This document shows, one piece after another, positions 23,481 to 37,227 of a stretch of DNA of 63,621 nucleotides (the first letter of the stretch is position 1; each line of letters starts with the position of its first letter). The notes under the pieces are model-generated. The model was given only the letters and a program-made list of their open reading frames with translations. It was not told the origin of the DNA and did no database searches. A program made the position numbers and the translations under genes. The stretch is from Beroe ovata (lineage: Eukaryota; Ctenophora; Nuda; Beroida; Beroidae). The DNA lies in NCBI GenBank assembly GCA_946803715.1, contig CAMPET010000018.1, forward strand, positions 484,115-547,735. The letters run 5' to 3'.

Positions 23481-26400
23481 ATGTCTAGTGATGAGACGTC
23501 TTCAGAGAGTCATTCCCTGTCTTCAGGATCCACAGTAAGTTTGAATGATTCGAAAGGAAAATCAATTGAAAATGTCTATAATTTCATCTAATTGTTTTAC
23601 TCCTTCTCACCTACAGAACAAGAAATTTGTGAGAAAACCAGTTGTCATAAGAAGGGAATCGAACATAACTTCAGCATCTGCTCTACAAAAGCTACATGAT
23701 GAATCAGAACGTAGACTGTCCAGGTAATGATTAGTCATTGTTCACTCAAGTTCAGTGGTGCAAATCAATCTTTTTCATTGGGGGGTATAATTCGTTCTTA
23801 GGGGCATATNTCCACAGTAAGTTTGAATGATTCGAAAGGAAAAGCAATTGAAAATGTCTATAATTTCATCTGTTTGTTTTACTCTTTCTCACCTACAGAA
23901 CAAGAAATTTGTGAGAAAACCAGTTGTCATAAGAAGAGAATCGAACATAACTTCAGCATCTGCTCTACAAAAGCTACATGATGAATCGGAACGTAGACTG
24001 TCCAGGTAATGATTAGTCATTGTTCACTCATGTTATGTGTTAAAAACATCTCATGATGTTTCTGAAAAAAATAATTTCGTTTAAATCGACGTTATTGAAG
24101 CAAAGCTATCAAAGCAAGATCTGAGATCTCACACATGAGATCCCAGCTCACAAGACACAATATCAAACAGCCAAATCAGTCCGAATTTTGAAGCTAAATC
24201 CCGAGATTTCATGTGGTACAAACTTAGCTTTTCATTTCAAAAATATGTTATTCGGATCTCAACTATATAGTCTTATAGTCTCAATTATAGACTCTGTATT
24301 TCTCATTGACCAGTGACCAGTGACCACTGTTCCAAAATCGAAGGTCACTTGATCTCACAGTTTTAGTGACGATTTGAAGTGGCATATTACCAAGTCATAT
24401 TTCCCTGGTTCACTACAATGCTACCTTGATTTATAATACTGTTTAATAATGCCATCTGATGTGCGTCTTATGGATCAAATCATTGGTAAAGTAACCCGAG
24501 AGATGCAGTATTCTGCATTCTTCTTTTCAGTTTGTTTGAATTCCTGAATTATTCTTAGCGTTCATCGTTCGTGTAAAACGTTGTGAACTTCGTTTCAAAT
24601 GAAGCTTCAGTGTCTGTCTCGGCTTCAGCGAGATTCTCGTTAATTCATTGCTCTAACGTGTGTCTAGAGAACCCCTGAGATTCAATGCGAAAATCCTACA
24701 TATTCTCTATAATATCCATTTGCATGACGTATACTGTATAGTGTATAGTGAATATATACTGTGTATATTGTATTTAATCACTGATCTCCATCGAAAAGGA
24801 ACAATAATGAAAGATTTGAAGTCACATGATGAATCTGAGAAAGGATCACATGCTCTGACTGAGAACCACATGATTTAATGGATCTGAGGTATCACGTGAA
24901 AAAACATGATTCAGCCTTCACAAAGTTGCATTGAGTTGTCTCAGAACAGAGCGAAGGTGAAGCCTGCTGTGCCAGTGAGATCTTACCTAGAATTGCTGGA
25001 CGATTCTGGGGAACCAAAGGAAAATCAACTCAGTGAAGATATATCTCGTCCTCACAGTCCACAAACACCGGCAAGAATGAAGGAAAAACTAAGAACGTGG
25101 TTTTATAGAAGTCAAGATGGAATTCACAGACACATCCAAAATAAAACCATGGATCTCAGTTCGATGAGTGACATGAATCACTTCCTCAAGGAGAAGAGAG
25201 ACAGACTGAAACAATCTGAACTAAGGGCATCTTTTCGGAGTTTAGTCAGTGTCATGTCGTCTAAGAGCAAACAGAAAACTAAAAACAAGGAATTCCCGCA
25301 TGAATATCATAGTCAGGAGAGGGCAGTTGACCAATGTACAGGTCATAGTGACCCGCAATCCGTGACTGACTCGCATGACAGCTCATGGAGTAATTACCAC
25401 ATTCCATCATACTACAATGAGGAGATGGAATGCCATATGAGGTAGGTGACGGCATGATCGCTAATTGTCCAGCTTGTTCGAGTTCCTAACTCCTAGCCTG
25501 CCGGGTGGTAGGATTGATTCCTAAAACCATCGCAATAGCGCTTTAGAGCCTCACCTTGTAAGTTTGAAATGAAGGCATGGAATGTCAAATGACAGACAAA
25601 CGGATCGATTTCTAACTCGTACATAGTGCATGCCTACCCCTGACCCGTGTGGCTTCCAAATAATGTTTATTCGAGCCTCCTGGGACAAAGAATATTGATA
25701 TATGTCAACCATATGTTATTCTAGGATTTTATCGATATTATACCACCGTGTAAAGATAGGCATGGTGTACACTGTACACTGTTGTAGCACTATGATAGTG
25801 CTGTGAACCTTGGGGTGAGTAGAGGATCTGTAGCTCGATTTCTGCAGAATTGATGTAGAGACTTCCTTGCTACGAATAAATGTAGAAAACCTGCACATCG
25901 GTGCACACACGGGTGTTCATGACAACCAGACATACAAACCAGTGTTTAAATCATCTGACACTGTGACACTCAGTAATTGATGAATTCACCGTTTCCCATT
26001 TATGATTTATATTATACAGGCACGGTCAAAAACATTCTGCACGTTTATAATCTGGGAATGTTATTATTATTCGGTGTCACAAAGTGTGATTCATGTGACA
26101 TAAAACCTGCCATATGCTGCCCAGAAATGTTGTATACCGGCAAATTCCTGTTCGATTAAATCACGGCGATATATCATGAAGTTTGGACAATTCATCCCCT
26201 CCGTTGATTAAAAATCAGAGGTGATAAGGACGGAAAGGTGGTTGATTTTGGTTTCACATTCCTCCACCATTGCAAAGAGCCGCAAAATTTCAGTGCTTCC
26301 TACAATAACCATATTATTATCTTATATTGCCAACCAAACTAGTATCCAAAACTTTTAGTTTCGACCTTGGACACAAAAGTGGTTCTAGTGTTGCAGTATC

Positions 26401-29400
26401 CCGGACTTCATTATAACTGCTTCACGACAATGGAACATGATAGAGTGCATGTTGAGTTTTGCATTTCTTGTAACTTGTATATGTTCTTATGTTATGTATA
26501 CAACAGACATCACAGTGAGAATTGTGATAATACGCTGTGTAATTTTGATAAGGAACTATACAGGAATTCATGTAAGATTGGCTGCTATATGATCCTCGGC
26601 CCTCACTCTAAGGTACATTGTTAGCGATCCACATTTGACTCCATCTATACAATCATCACAGTATCGAATAACACTAGAAAGAGAAAGCAATGAGAATAGG
26701 ACACAAACTTGCAGTAACGCGCGATCGACAGTCACAGTTGTATAGTATAAAATGTATCTTTTAAACGTCTAGTATGTTATTAATGGCGCGCGCGCGTTTA
26801 TTTGGTTTGGCACAAACACTGCGCTACCAAAATTTGTCCAAACAGCCGAAGAATGGCTGAAACGAAACGCAACTGCCAATGGCCAGCACGGCTCTAAGTT
26901 AGGAAAATCTGGCACCTCCCTTCATCCCGTATGGAATGAGATTGAACGAAATATTGATTATTAATTAAGTTACAATGGTCAATTAATATTTGATGATTGA
27001 ATGAAAACTTCAGGCGAAGTAGTGACGACTACGAGAAGTTTAGACGGGCAACTGTACGAATAGACAACCCGTCTGAACTAGAGTCACTCAGAGGACTGGT
27101 ACTGGAGAAAGCCCGGCAAACATCCATATCCGTAAAGAAGGTAAGTTATAGTGTGCATTGTTTTGAACTATAAAATGAACTGTATTGATCTTATTGCTGT
27201 TTGGGTGTTTCATGTTTGATTGAAGGTTATAAAATTTCCGCTATTGCAGCCCGACGTTGCTGCAACCTCGAGAAGTATAGCCTCCAGATTTGATGATGTC
27301 AGCGATTCTGATTTGCTTAATGAGAGCATTAACGTTGTCATCAACAGATTGGGTCAAGGTTAGTAAATGTTCATTGCACTGTCCATTGCAGTATGCCATA
27401 CTATTCAATGCTATTCAATCTCGTACAGGAAACGAGCATTTCGAGAACGGAGATCTTTTTGAGTACATCCGGCTTGTTTTCAAGAAGTCAAAATTCGAGA
27501 TGGGAAACCAGATCAATCTGGTGAGAACAATGATATCAAATATCTATCTTGCGTGTTTTGGTTATGATAATTCTGATTCTAACGTTGAGTACTCTGATTC
27601 TAACGTTGTGTGTTGATTCTAACAACCATTATTGTAGCTTAAGGAGAAGAACGAATCAGCCCACACACTGCAAATAATGTTAGAGAGGGCTAATCTAAAA
27701 CGTGCACCGAAGGTGGGGTCAAGAATTTGTCAAAATGGATAAAATAGATAATCAATATATGGAGTATCGATAGATAATTACCATTTACCATATGGAGTAT
27801 CGATAGTTAGCTGACAAATGCATTGTCCAGAGCTCGGCTTTCTGCTCGATGACACTAAAAAGGAGCCACGAAGTGGCCCATTTCTCGATGTGCAACGAAA
27901 ACAACACTGTGGTCAGTACTAAACTAAGATAATAATTGAAATTAAAAAGATGAACTGTGTTATAATGTACCACGGGCGATTTCCATGACAATTTCCTCGT
28001 AGATGTCCACGCTCTGTGGCTCTCAGAGCCCACTATGGGACGTCACTCTGTCGCTACCGCTTGAAACTACCAAGGGATACTCACTGGTTGTCGCCATATG
28101 GGAAACACGGACCAATGTATCCATGGCAACCGTTAACGAGGGGAAGAAGTGCATGGGGGTTGTGGAGATCGATCTTGAGTAGGTTATGTTAGATCATTGA
28201 GGTATTTCAAATTTGTTCGGTTTGTAAGACACCAACTCATATCATTATGCCAGTTCTCAGCAGAACACGGAATCTGGTAACCACCAGTGGTGGGAACTGA
28301 ACAGCGCCAAGAAGCCAAACAAGCAAGGGAAGAAGAATGGAAGGGTTCACCTGGGTATTCGGTATAACGCTGAAGTGGGCCAGCACTCCAATGCTGTGAT
28401 GGTGAGAGCTAAATCCTATCACACCGTTGTAGACTGTAGCGAAACATGGACACATATTACCCGACACACATTATTCCTGTCCAGGTACATGCTGGCATGT
28501 TATCCAAGTTCCTCTCTATCGATTATCCGAAATCTGGAGGACTCTCTGGACTAGCTGCCCATATCCTAGAACTTCAGAAGAGACAACAAAGGGTAGGTAT
28601 ATGGCAGGGAGACGCTCCTGGTTACAACTCGCATGATCAGGGGATGGTTCAGTACGGAATTTCTTGATAAAAACTCTCCCTCACCTCAGTTAACGTCAGA
28701 CGAGTTCAGATTTGTTGACTGGCTGGTGAGGGTGGAGTTATATGCCAATACCAACAGCAACTATGAGCTCCTCCATAGGGTCCTTAGCCTCCTGTTAGAC
28801 TGTGTGAACAAGACCAATCCCTGTCTCTCGGACGAGTATTTGTCAAGGCTGTGGGGAACTTTCACTGGTAATAAGAGCATGATGGTTGATTCCCTACTGC
28901 ATGACACGTTGTGGTTTTTCTAAAAATACGTTTTCATCCAGAGTTTCAAACAATATACATCAAGAAGATGAACAATCTGAACGGCGAGTTTCCTTTTACC
29001 TCCGAAACATCGGTCATAGATCTGAAGTACTTCACGAAGTGCTACCTGGACATAGTGAATTGTCGTCCCTATGCTGAGCGTCATGCACCTGCAATCAAGC
29101 AGGGAAAACTCGTAAGCATAGCAATGATGAGGACGAGATTGTTGGGCTACTTTGCGTCCCCCGTGTAATATGTCAGTGACTTCAGCTTTTGATCTGGCCA
29201 CGACATCAACTGTCACAGGAACTAGCAGACTCGTTCAAAGCAAATGCTCTAAGGTGGATAACATCGATCACCAAACCGTTCACTGCCGTGGAAGACGACA
29301 CTTTGAGGCAGAGAACGAAGAAAGCCTCTGACATGGCCACGGCTGTTCGGGTAGGTTTCTATTTTTTTCACCATGTTGGTATCTTCTTACTTTTCCAGTA

Positions 29401-32400
29401 TCACTCATTCACGAACTTATCCGATAAATGTTTCCGCGATTCTTCCATCATGGAAACTGGGAGCGAGTATTTATCGCTAAGCGAACTAAGGGGACTTTCT
29501 CCAGATAGAAATGAAACACGAGAGTACATCATACGTGCCAAACTTAGACGGAACACCCTACAGCACTACAGTCATCTACCAAGTCAATGAAAAGATAAGG
29601 TGAATTACGGAAAGTTACAGTTTTCAATCCGTGAATCTTGTTTAATTCCTATGATGTTATCTCTGAAAACTCGCAATCATATCCGTAGCAATGTAGTTGT
29701 TGAAACCATTGGCATGGTTATTGCTCATCTGAAGGCTACAGATTGTCAGGGAATGGAAGATGAGGACCTACTGAATGACAGTTTGTCGCTCTATGTTGCG
29801 GTGGCAAACCTCAAAAAACTGGTCAGTTTAACACAAACTAATATTTAGTCTAACTCCAATTTTTACCTGCCACATGACCAGTAATATCTTATCATGACAG
29901 CATCACGACACTGTATAACTCACGAAACATGCCCTGCAGTGCTGTGACCTGTTACCAGACACTCAACACGCACTCAACCACTTTCACAGCTGGTTCTACA
30001 GCATCATTGAGACATGGATGGCGATGGTACAGGTGAAACAGAGGGTCCGGGTGGCAAAGAGTGTGGAGTTCGACGAGCTATCTCGTATGGACATGCATAT
30101 CACGGTTAGGGAATATTCCGAGAGGGTCAAGTCGAATTTTAATGACCCTTCTGATTATATTTTTCCATGTGACCCTCCTGATCCACCATAGTATATATGA
30201 CACCTCGACTCTCCTCCCACAGTATTCTTCATCTGTGATGGATGTTGACACGATGAATACTCACCTGTGTGAGATACAGGATATGTTTGACTTCCCGGAC
30301 GAGGCAAGTCGGTACTCCGTCATATCGAAACTCACAAGTGAGTAGTAGTAGCTGCTGCACCATCATGATGATGAAATCCGGTATTCGATGAGGAATTCTG
30401 ATGAATACTCTTTGAGTTTATACCCGAGGGATATTGTTCGATTATTTATCATTCATATCATGATATTATTGACCCTATTCGATTGATCGACCCTATTCAA
30501 TTGATTGGTCAATTGTCGTACATCTCAGCACACTTACTCAGGACAAGCTTTGGAAAGTGAGGTGCAGCTGGCTGAGGCTCTGTTCAAGAAGGGCAAGACA
30601 ACACTCGAGAGAGGGAGTAAGAAATTCGGCGAGCAGAAATTGACTTATGAGTGAGTAGTCTGAGTGTGTGGAGATAGTTGTGTCTATGAGTGTGTGGTCT
30701 GAGTGTAGTTGTGTCTGAAGGTGTGGAAATAGTTGGAGATAGTTGTGTCAGCTTTTCATGTGAAGCTCCAGTAGGTTCTATCTTTGGAAATAGTCCATAT
30801 GGTCAGTGTTTGGCATTTATCCAATTTAGACACGCAATACACTGAAATAATCTGTCCAATATCCGCTGCAGTGAATCACTGAGGAAGAGTCTTGTGGTAG
30901 CTTGTTCGCTGGAAAAAGCAGGAAGTAATCTGCAGTTCCTGGCGGGACAGCTATCTTGGGAGAAGCTGTCCCAGGAGTTGATACACAAACTTGCCGCTAA
31001 ACGAAACGAGGTCGGTTCTATCAGTCACAATCTGATCCATAATTTGCACATTTATTCTGAAAGTGTATCATACAGATAAGAGGTCAATTGTGCATGTGTG
31101 CGGTATATTATAGATTCCCCCAGGCATTTGACACGATACTAAAGTATAAAGTGACATGGATGGTATGGCTGTGTGAAACTCTCATAGAACCGAAATTCGT
31201 ATCAGCTTTCACGGATTTTATCAAACTACTGAACAGGTATGATCCCACCCCTCCAACTTATTTTCACCGCTTTTCATGCCCAGCAGAAGAAACACACGGC
31301 TTTTGCTCTCAATTTGACCCCATGCCTTATCTAGTTGTAATCCTCAGTCGAGAGAAGGATGCAGTGGAAGAACTTCTCAAGATGCTCGAGGAAGATCTCA
31401 ATATGATCAGTTCGAACACGGATCCTGACCTATTCGACGGTTTCCTCAAGATAACATGGGAGAGAGTGGTTTTGCCGCAGTTTCACCGTCATATCGATAC
31501 TAAACCGAACAAGATCAAGAATTACTATGACATTTTGCAGGTTACTTATCACTGGTGATTTTACGGTTTTTTGACACCACTCCCTAACTGGCATCACCTC
31601 TACCAGTACCTCACTACCACTCCCCCATACTGACGATGACACCACTTCATTTTGACACCCTCGCCCGCAGGAGAGTTTTATAGAGGTGTCCGATTTCTTC
31701 GTAGCGGCGATGATGTCTCGCGGACACCTCATCACTCAAAACCACGACTACAAGAAACTCCTCTATATTCTGGACAATCTCACTATTCCTATCGAGGAAC
31801 TGCTGTTCAGGTGAATAGGTCTGCCTCAGTGTCGCACTGGTGTCGCACCAATGTCGCACTGGTGTCGCACCGGGATTCGTGTCAATGACCGATAAATCAT
31901 CAATGATGGGCTATCGCGAGGAAGGATGATAATGAAGATCCGTAATCCTGTCCTGCATTATTGAACAAGCTATCATACTGACCTCTTTACCTGGTTTACC
32001 AAGTATTTTATTTTGTTTTTGATGGACACAGGTATTTCGTAGAGGAGATGGTCCAACAATCGCAGCAGGATAGCGATTTGGGATTCCTGAAGTTCACTGC
32101 CGCACTAACTCGACAACAGGACAAGACTCTAGTTAGGGTAAGGCAATGATCGTTCCTGAATGAAGTATGATCTGTCCCACAGTGTCATGTTTGACAACTT
32201 TCCATCACCATTCATCAATCATGTCCGATTGACTGCCAATATCACTCTCATAATATTCAATATTATTGTTATCTATCCAGATGTCATGTCGTCATGATCA
32301 ATGTCATCCAGCTGGAACCAACGAGCATGTGTTACATTGTATAACATGTGCTACACCTACACGTTACATGTGTACCACCTACACGTGTTACATTGTGTTA

Positions 32401-33712
32401 CACCTACACACGTTACATGTGCTACATCTACACGCGTTACATTGTGTCACACCTACACGCGTTACATTGTGTTACACCTACACGCGTTACATTGTGTTAC
32501 ATCAATTACAGTCAAGTCAACACGTGTTGCGTTGTGTTACACATGTTACCAGTGTAACATTGTGTTAAACCAACACGCACTACATTATGTTACACGCGTT
32601 ACATTATTTTACACGTGCTACATTTTGTCACATTTTGTCACATTTTGTTACATTTTGTAACACGTGTAACACATGTCACATCGTGTTACAGGTGACGGTT
32701 ATATCCTGCGCGGGTCTCCCCATCATGGATACAATAGGAAAGTGTGATGCGATGGTGAAAGTAGCCCTGCAACCACGTCACACCCCACTCTTTTCCCACA
32801 TCAAAGTGCTGAAAACAAAGCCTATCTATAACGACCTTGACCCGGTTTTCAAGTGAGTGATCGGCTTTGAATCAGACTTGCCAGGAACAATCGCGGTGAT
32901 GTTTTGACCTTGTTTCGTTGAAATTTCCAAGAATCGGAATGGCCATGCATATTTACAGCCAGGAGTTTTCATTTTCCTTCTACTGTGACCTTGATGAGCT
33001 GAACGATGGAGCCTGTCTTCAATTCACGGTGTGGGATAAAGATTTGTATTCGAAAGATGATTTCATTGGAGAAGTTCTTCTCAGTATAAGTGGTAAGTGA
33101 CTGCAGTTGCCCTAGTATTGCAACTACCATGGTACTCTGTATGCTGTGGAAGTCAGTCCTGACCCATTTGATGTCCCAGATTCACAGTGTGACACTGTGA
33201 CACTTTGTACACATATCGAAGTTGGGGTTGCGTCGCATGAGCAATATTAGAATCATGATACCCATATCTACCTCAGAAATACCGTTTGACAACCCACAAG
33301 AGTACAAGATGCCCCTCGTGCTGCCAGACCTAAAGAGTCTCAGTTACGACGCTATTCAGCACAGGGGTCCCTACGAAAAGAGTGCTCAGAAGTTCTTTAA
33401 AGAAAGATCTACTGTGGTGAGTAACTGGTAATTGGTATCGTTACCACTGATTCCTCTTCCGTTAATGTCAGCTGGAGTCAAAGATACATCATCGATCGTT
33501 TCAGGTCGTTTTAAGGAATTTCAACGTTTTATTTTGAAATTCATTCATCATCTAATAGTAATTTTCTCCAGGTGACAAGGGGCGGTAATTCTGGTGACGA
33601 GTTCATCAAGGATCAAGGATCAACCTTCAGAAAGTTTGAGAATTTGTTGGAGAGAATTCAAGACAGACATATAAGGGGCATTAGCAGACATCTCGATAAT
33701 TTAACCGGCTGA
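23481..33712 (+). CDS. UNC13D/BAIAP3-like MUN-domain exocytosis protein
   Basis: Proteins of this class tether and prime secretory vesicles by acting on SNARE proteins. More than 20 short exons are used. The first is 23481-23534 (MSSDETSSESHSLSSGST). Others placed are 23617-23723, ~24924-25441, 27014-27140, 27250-27358, 27429-27520, 27638-27712, ~27821-27910 and ~28005-28180. The first C2 domain spans about 27.8-28.4 kb (SPLWDVTLSLPLETTKGYSL, ending RVHLGIRYN). The MUN region covers about 28.5-32.2 kb (FRFVDWLVRVELYANTNSNY, YFTKCYLDIVNCRPYAERHA, LKYKVTWMVWLCETLIEPKF). The second C2 is at 32.7-33.1 kb (VTVISCAGLPIMDTIGKCDA, LQFTVWDKDLYSKDDFIGEV). The stop at 33710 follows the tail ISRHLDNLTG. 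There is no C1 domain, which fits UNC13D and BAIAP3 rather than UNC13A-C. Exon 2 is duplicated next to an N. Confidence 0.85.
23523..24040. repeat. Tandem duplication containing UNC13-like exon 2
   Basis: The blocks 23529-23745 and 23815-24028 are near-identical, including the exon (23617-23723 and 23899-24005, both 107 nt) and its splice sites. Differences are scattered single bases, mostly in the intron. An N at 23811 lies right before the second copy. Because each exon copy is 107 nt, including both would break the reading frame. Confidence 0.9.
32330..32690. repeat. ACACGCGTTACATTGTGTTA minisatellite
   Basis: Imperfect ~25-30 bp units (CTACACGCGTTACATTGTGT) fill the intron just before the second C2 domain exon of the UNC13-like gene. 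The array runs up to the splice acceptor at about 32691 and is open in several frames. Confidence 0.85.
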
Positions 33713-35122
33713 CATGATAATGATACATCGATACGAATAAGTCACTTATTAATATTTGTCTGCAGAATAATTATTAATTTTGGTCGTGAAATAATATCGA
33801 TAGATAGACATGACTATCACTAATAATAATGCATTGATTTCTTATTGTGAACCAAGTCATTGATTTGGTTAAAAAAACTTGTGTACAATCAACTTGTGCA
33901 CAATCCTATGTACTTGTAGTACTAGTATGTCTTGCCGATTGTTATCTGTCCAGTTCCACTGTTCATGTTTCTAAGAAACAGTGGAACTGGACAGTGTTTC
34001 TTGCGCAGTGTACTGGCATGGTACACGTTGCGCGGCGCGGCAGGTTGGGCCACGCAGCGCAACGTGGAAACACATCCGAAGGCCGAACAGTGGCCAGGCG
34101 CAGGTGACGTCCGCGCGCCCCTTATTTTCACTGCAAAAAAGGCTGTAGAATTAGAAACCACGGACTAGCTGGTAAGCTGGCTGGAGCCGCGCAGCGCGCG
34201 CGTTGGCAAGCGATACATTTAATGATATTGTTATTGCCGAATGTTATCTGTACATTGCTTCTTGCGCGCGAGAGTCTATCATCGATCGACAACGCGCTGC
34301 GCCTTCATCGGCCTTCGATGAAGGTGCGCGCGCCGCGCGCAAGAAACAGGACAGCTGGAACATGGAACATCTGCAACAACGCGCCTCAGCGCCTGTTTCG
34401 GCATCCGATAAAGACGCGCGCGCCGCGCTCAAGAAACAGTGGACATTGACAGATAATAGTCGATCGATGATAGACCCTGTCGAGAATTTCGCCGCGCGCG
34501 CAACTTATTCTCAGACAAGCTTGCATCAGCGGTCTAGCATCGCCAGACAAACAGATAACATCATATCCGGCAATTCAATATTATCTGTTATGTGTTAGTG
34601 TTATATCAATATCACTTACTGTCAGTTTTAAATTATTGATACTAATACTATCGACATCTCATTCTTCAAGTTCAACTGCAAAATACAAGTTCGAACTGTA
34701 TCAATGATCAACTCTGCGTCCCTGGTCCCGAGTTTTGAGCTACTGTGTACTGCTAGTGCTAAGTATGAAAATTTAAGTACCTGTGATATAAAGCATAAAG
34801 GTAGGACCATACTTGATACTGATACTGCATTAACTTTAGGCTTAAACTTAAATCATATTCATCATTCATACTTGATACTGTTTGCAGTTTAAACTTATAC
34901 GTGACACATATACCAATGTGCAGTGACACTGACAGCAACTTAAGCAGTTTAAGTACACTGTACGATACATTGATTAACAATTTGAATATGGTATTGATAA
35001 TGATAACTTCGGACCTTATGACTATGAGATATATTTGATATTCGTACGTATTTTGATTTAGCCAAAGTTAAAATTGAATAAAGAACGTTCTTCATCCTTA
35101 TCCATAATGATAAAATATTCTA
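33713..35122. other. Convergent intergenic region between UNC13-like and SCAF genes
   Basis: Both genes end here. The stretch contains a foldback mobile element (33.9-34.6 kb) followed by AT-rich sequence with no exon seen. AATAAA at 35078 could serve the plus strand. Confidence 0.5.
33935..34565. mobile_element. GC-rich foldback element (family A, copy 2)
   Basis: It begins TTGCCGATTGTTATCTGTCC and ends with an inverted relative, CAGATAACATCATATCCGGC. Near the left end a 17-bp perfect hairpin (TGTCCAGTTCCACTGTT) occurs, then several TTTCTTGCGCGC palindromes and the phrase GATCGATGATAGACCCTGTC. The internal copy of TTGCCGAATGTTATCTGT at 34237 suggests a nested or tandem insertion. No coding capacity is seen. 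Confidence 0.7.
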
Positions 35123-36411
35123 CTATCGCTTGTGCTTCTCCTCTCTTTTGACTTTCTTCCTATCTTTTTCTCCTCCCAGTCCCTTCGGGCTACCACTTCT
35201 TTTCCTCTCCCGCCTCTTCTCCTTTTCCCGCCGCTCCCTCCGCTCCTCCCGCTCTAACTCCGCCTTCAGAAACTCCAATTTCCTGATATCCTCCTCGAGA
35301 TCACTATCGAAACCACTACCAGTGCCCTTTTTCTTCTTCTTCTTCTTACTTTTCTTAACCTTGTCCTTCTTTGGTTTCTTGCTGCCCTGAGACTGTGACC
35401 TGCTTCTACTTTCTTTCTTCCCTTTGGACGATTTTGATTTCTTATCATCAGACCCTGGTTTCAGTTCCCCATCCTCCATGTTTACGAGATCCGATGATCT
35501 CTTCTTCTCAACACCACGTGACTCCTTTCCCTCCCTCATATCCCTGGACGGAGAGCCCGAGGGTGACCTGATAGAGGCAATGGTGGCCTCAAGATCTTGC
35601 GAAGTATCGGGTGTCAATGATTTGCGCCGTGGCGATGTCACCTTATCAGGTGTAACGTGTTTATCCGTGGGTGTTGACTTTTCCGGAGTCTGCAATTTGT
35701 CCATCATGCTGTCCGGTGTTTTCTCAGGAGTGAGCTCTTTTGACGGATTGTCATCTGGACCGGTATCTTGACTCGCCCACTCAATCAAATCATCATCCAC
35801 CTCAGTTTCTTTTGGCACTCTCCCAAGACTCGCGGGGACGCTAACTGGTTCTTCGGGGGTCTCCTCTTTCACAGGTGTCACGGGGTCGTCGTCTTTCTTC
35901 CTCTTCAAGTAAGTCTGGAGATTTATCGTCTTCCGTTCCTGTTTCATCGGCGAGTCATCCTGTTCGGTGGGTGGCGTGGTCATTTCCTCCACAGGGCGGC
36001 TATACGGCAGTGGCTCCTCTGCCACCGGGCTTGTGAGAGCGGAGGAGGGCATATCTTTGGGGACGTCCAGGGAGACGGGCGGGGACATACCAGGGAAATA
36101 ATAATCAGGTTCGTCAGCAGTCTGGTCCGGCATGGGGAGGGTGTACTCGTCCGAGTTGAGGAGGTGGACAATACTGTCATCCTCGTGGTGGGCGTTGCCG
36201 CCCTGGGTGCGAGAACCGGGCATGGCTATATCGTCCAACATGTCCAACTTGGCACTCACTTGCTCCTCCTGCTTCGTGATGTATGACGTCTCACGATTTC
36301 CGTTTGACAGGAATTGTCCTAGCGGATTTGAACCTGTCTTTTCCTCCTCTCCTGTCGTTTCCTTCATCGATACCAGCAGTTTCTCCAATATCGTACCCGG
36401 GCCCTCAGACT
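35123..36411 (-). CDS. Lysine/arginine-rich terminal exon, possibly alternative SCAF 3' exon
   Basis: This single long exon begins at a good acceptor (CTATTTTCAG) in phase 1 and runs about 430 codons to the stop at 35123. Its product is acidic and Pro/Thr/Ser-rich first (PMPDQTADEPDYYFPGM, TPVKEETPEEPVSVP), with repeated SP/TP sites. It then becomes strongly basic (KKSKKKKKKKGTGSGF, ERREKEKRRERKRSGSPKG), ending KREEKHKR. That composition is typical of nuclear RNA-processing factors. There is no ATG with an obvious start, so an upstream exon is needed. The donor at 41622 of the SCAF gene leaves one base (G), which completes a Glu codon here just as it completes an Asp codon at 39825. It may be an alternative last exon or the end of a separate gene with an unseen first exon. 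Confidence 0.6.
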
Positions 36412-36589
36412 CTGAAAATAGATAACATCAACAGCACTTGTTTCTGTCGGCATGCAGCTCAGTTTTGTGCAATGAATTTGAAGTTTTAGAGAGCTTCAGA
36501 ATACAACCAATATAAGGATGAAATTAAAACAGCTGACAAGGTTACAAATCTACATTCAATTCCACTGTTGTCAGACAACTACAACAACA

Positions 36590-36840
36590 GTGGCAACTTG
36601 TGCCGGGGTCGAAACAACAATAACCGGTGTCGATGCAATAAGGCATCAATAATAACGCTGCAAGCGACTTAGATGTAGACAACAAAAACGCAACAATAAC
36701 GCAGCAATAAGGCAACAAACTCGGCTTTGCCTTATTCATCTTGCGACTGTCGACTTAAATTGAGACAACAATAACGCAACAGAATGGCAAAAATTTTACT
36801 GTTGCCTTATTGTTGCATCGACACCGGCACAAGTTGCTAA
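36590..36840. mobile_element. MITE with ~35-bp inverted termini
   Basis: The left end GGCAACTTGTGCCGGGGTCG and later GTGTCGATGCAATAAGGCA are mirrored at the right end, TTGCCTTATTGTTGCATCGA followed by CACCGGCACAAGTTGC. The interior is (CAACAATAACG)-rich and non-coding. It is about 250 bases long, and no clear target-site duplication is visible. Confidence 0.7.
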
Positions 36841-36939
36841 TCAGACATTGTCAATGTAATAATTACCAGTACCACTACTCTTCCAGTAATGCGGCCATTG
36901 TTAATTGTATCTGTCTTAAATTATTACACCAACAGCATG

Positions 36940-37030
36940 ATCACGATCACAGTTACCCGTATGCCATACGGGTAACTGTGAGTGTGATCGTATCACATTC
37001 CCATACAGCGTATGGGAATGTGACCCTCCT
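36940..37030. repeat. Two adjacent hairpins
   Basis: CGATCACAGTTACCCGTATG faces CATACGGGTAACTGTGAGTG, and GTATCACATTCCCATACAGC overlaps CGTATGGGAATGTGA. Both have tiny loops and lie side by side. Confidence 0.8.
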
Positions 37031-37227
37031 CCGCCATCCGGTTCGTATTCGCAATTGTAAAACTAAAAGACGGACGCAGGACGGGAAAATACGCGCAATT
37101 GTTATGTGGGCAATTTAGCCACATATTGATTGTTGATATAGATACAGTTTAAACTTACATTTACAATCGCATGAGTAACAGCTGTCAGCTAACAGAAAAT
37201 GCGCATCTTTAAGTTTATCCGCCCCCT

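Noticed and set aside
32266-32660. Plus-strand His/Cys/Thr-rich ORFs
   Set aside because: All arise from a minisatellite in an intron of the UNC13-like gene, open in three frames at once.
35768-36425. Long plus-strand ORFs at 35.1-36.4 kb
   Set aside because: They mirror the 430-codon Lys/Arg-rich minus exon, whose composition bias keeps the other strand open.
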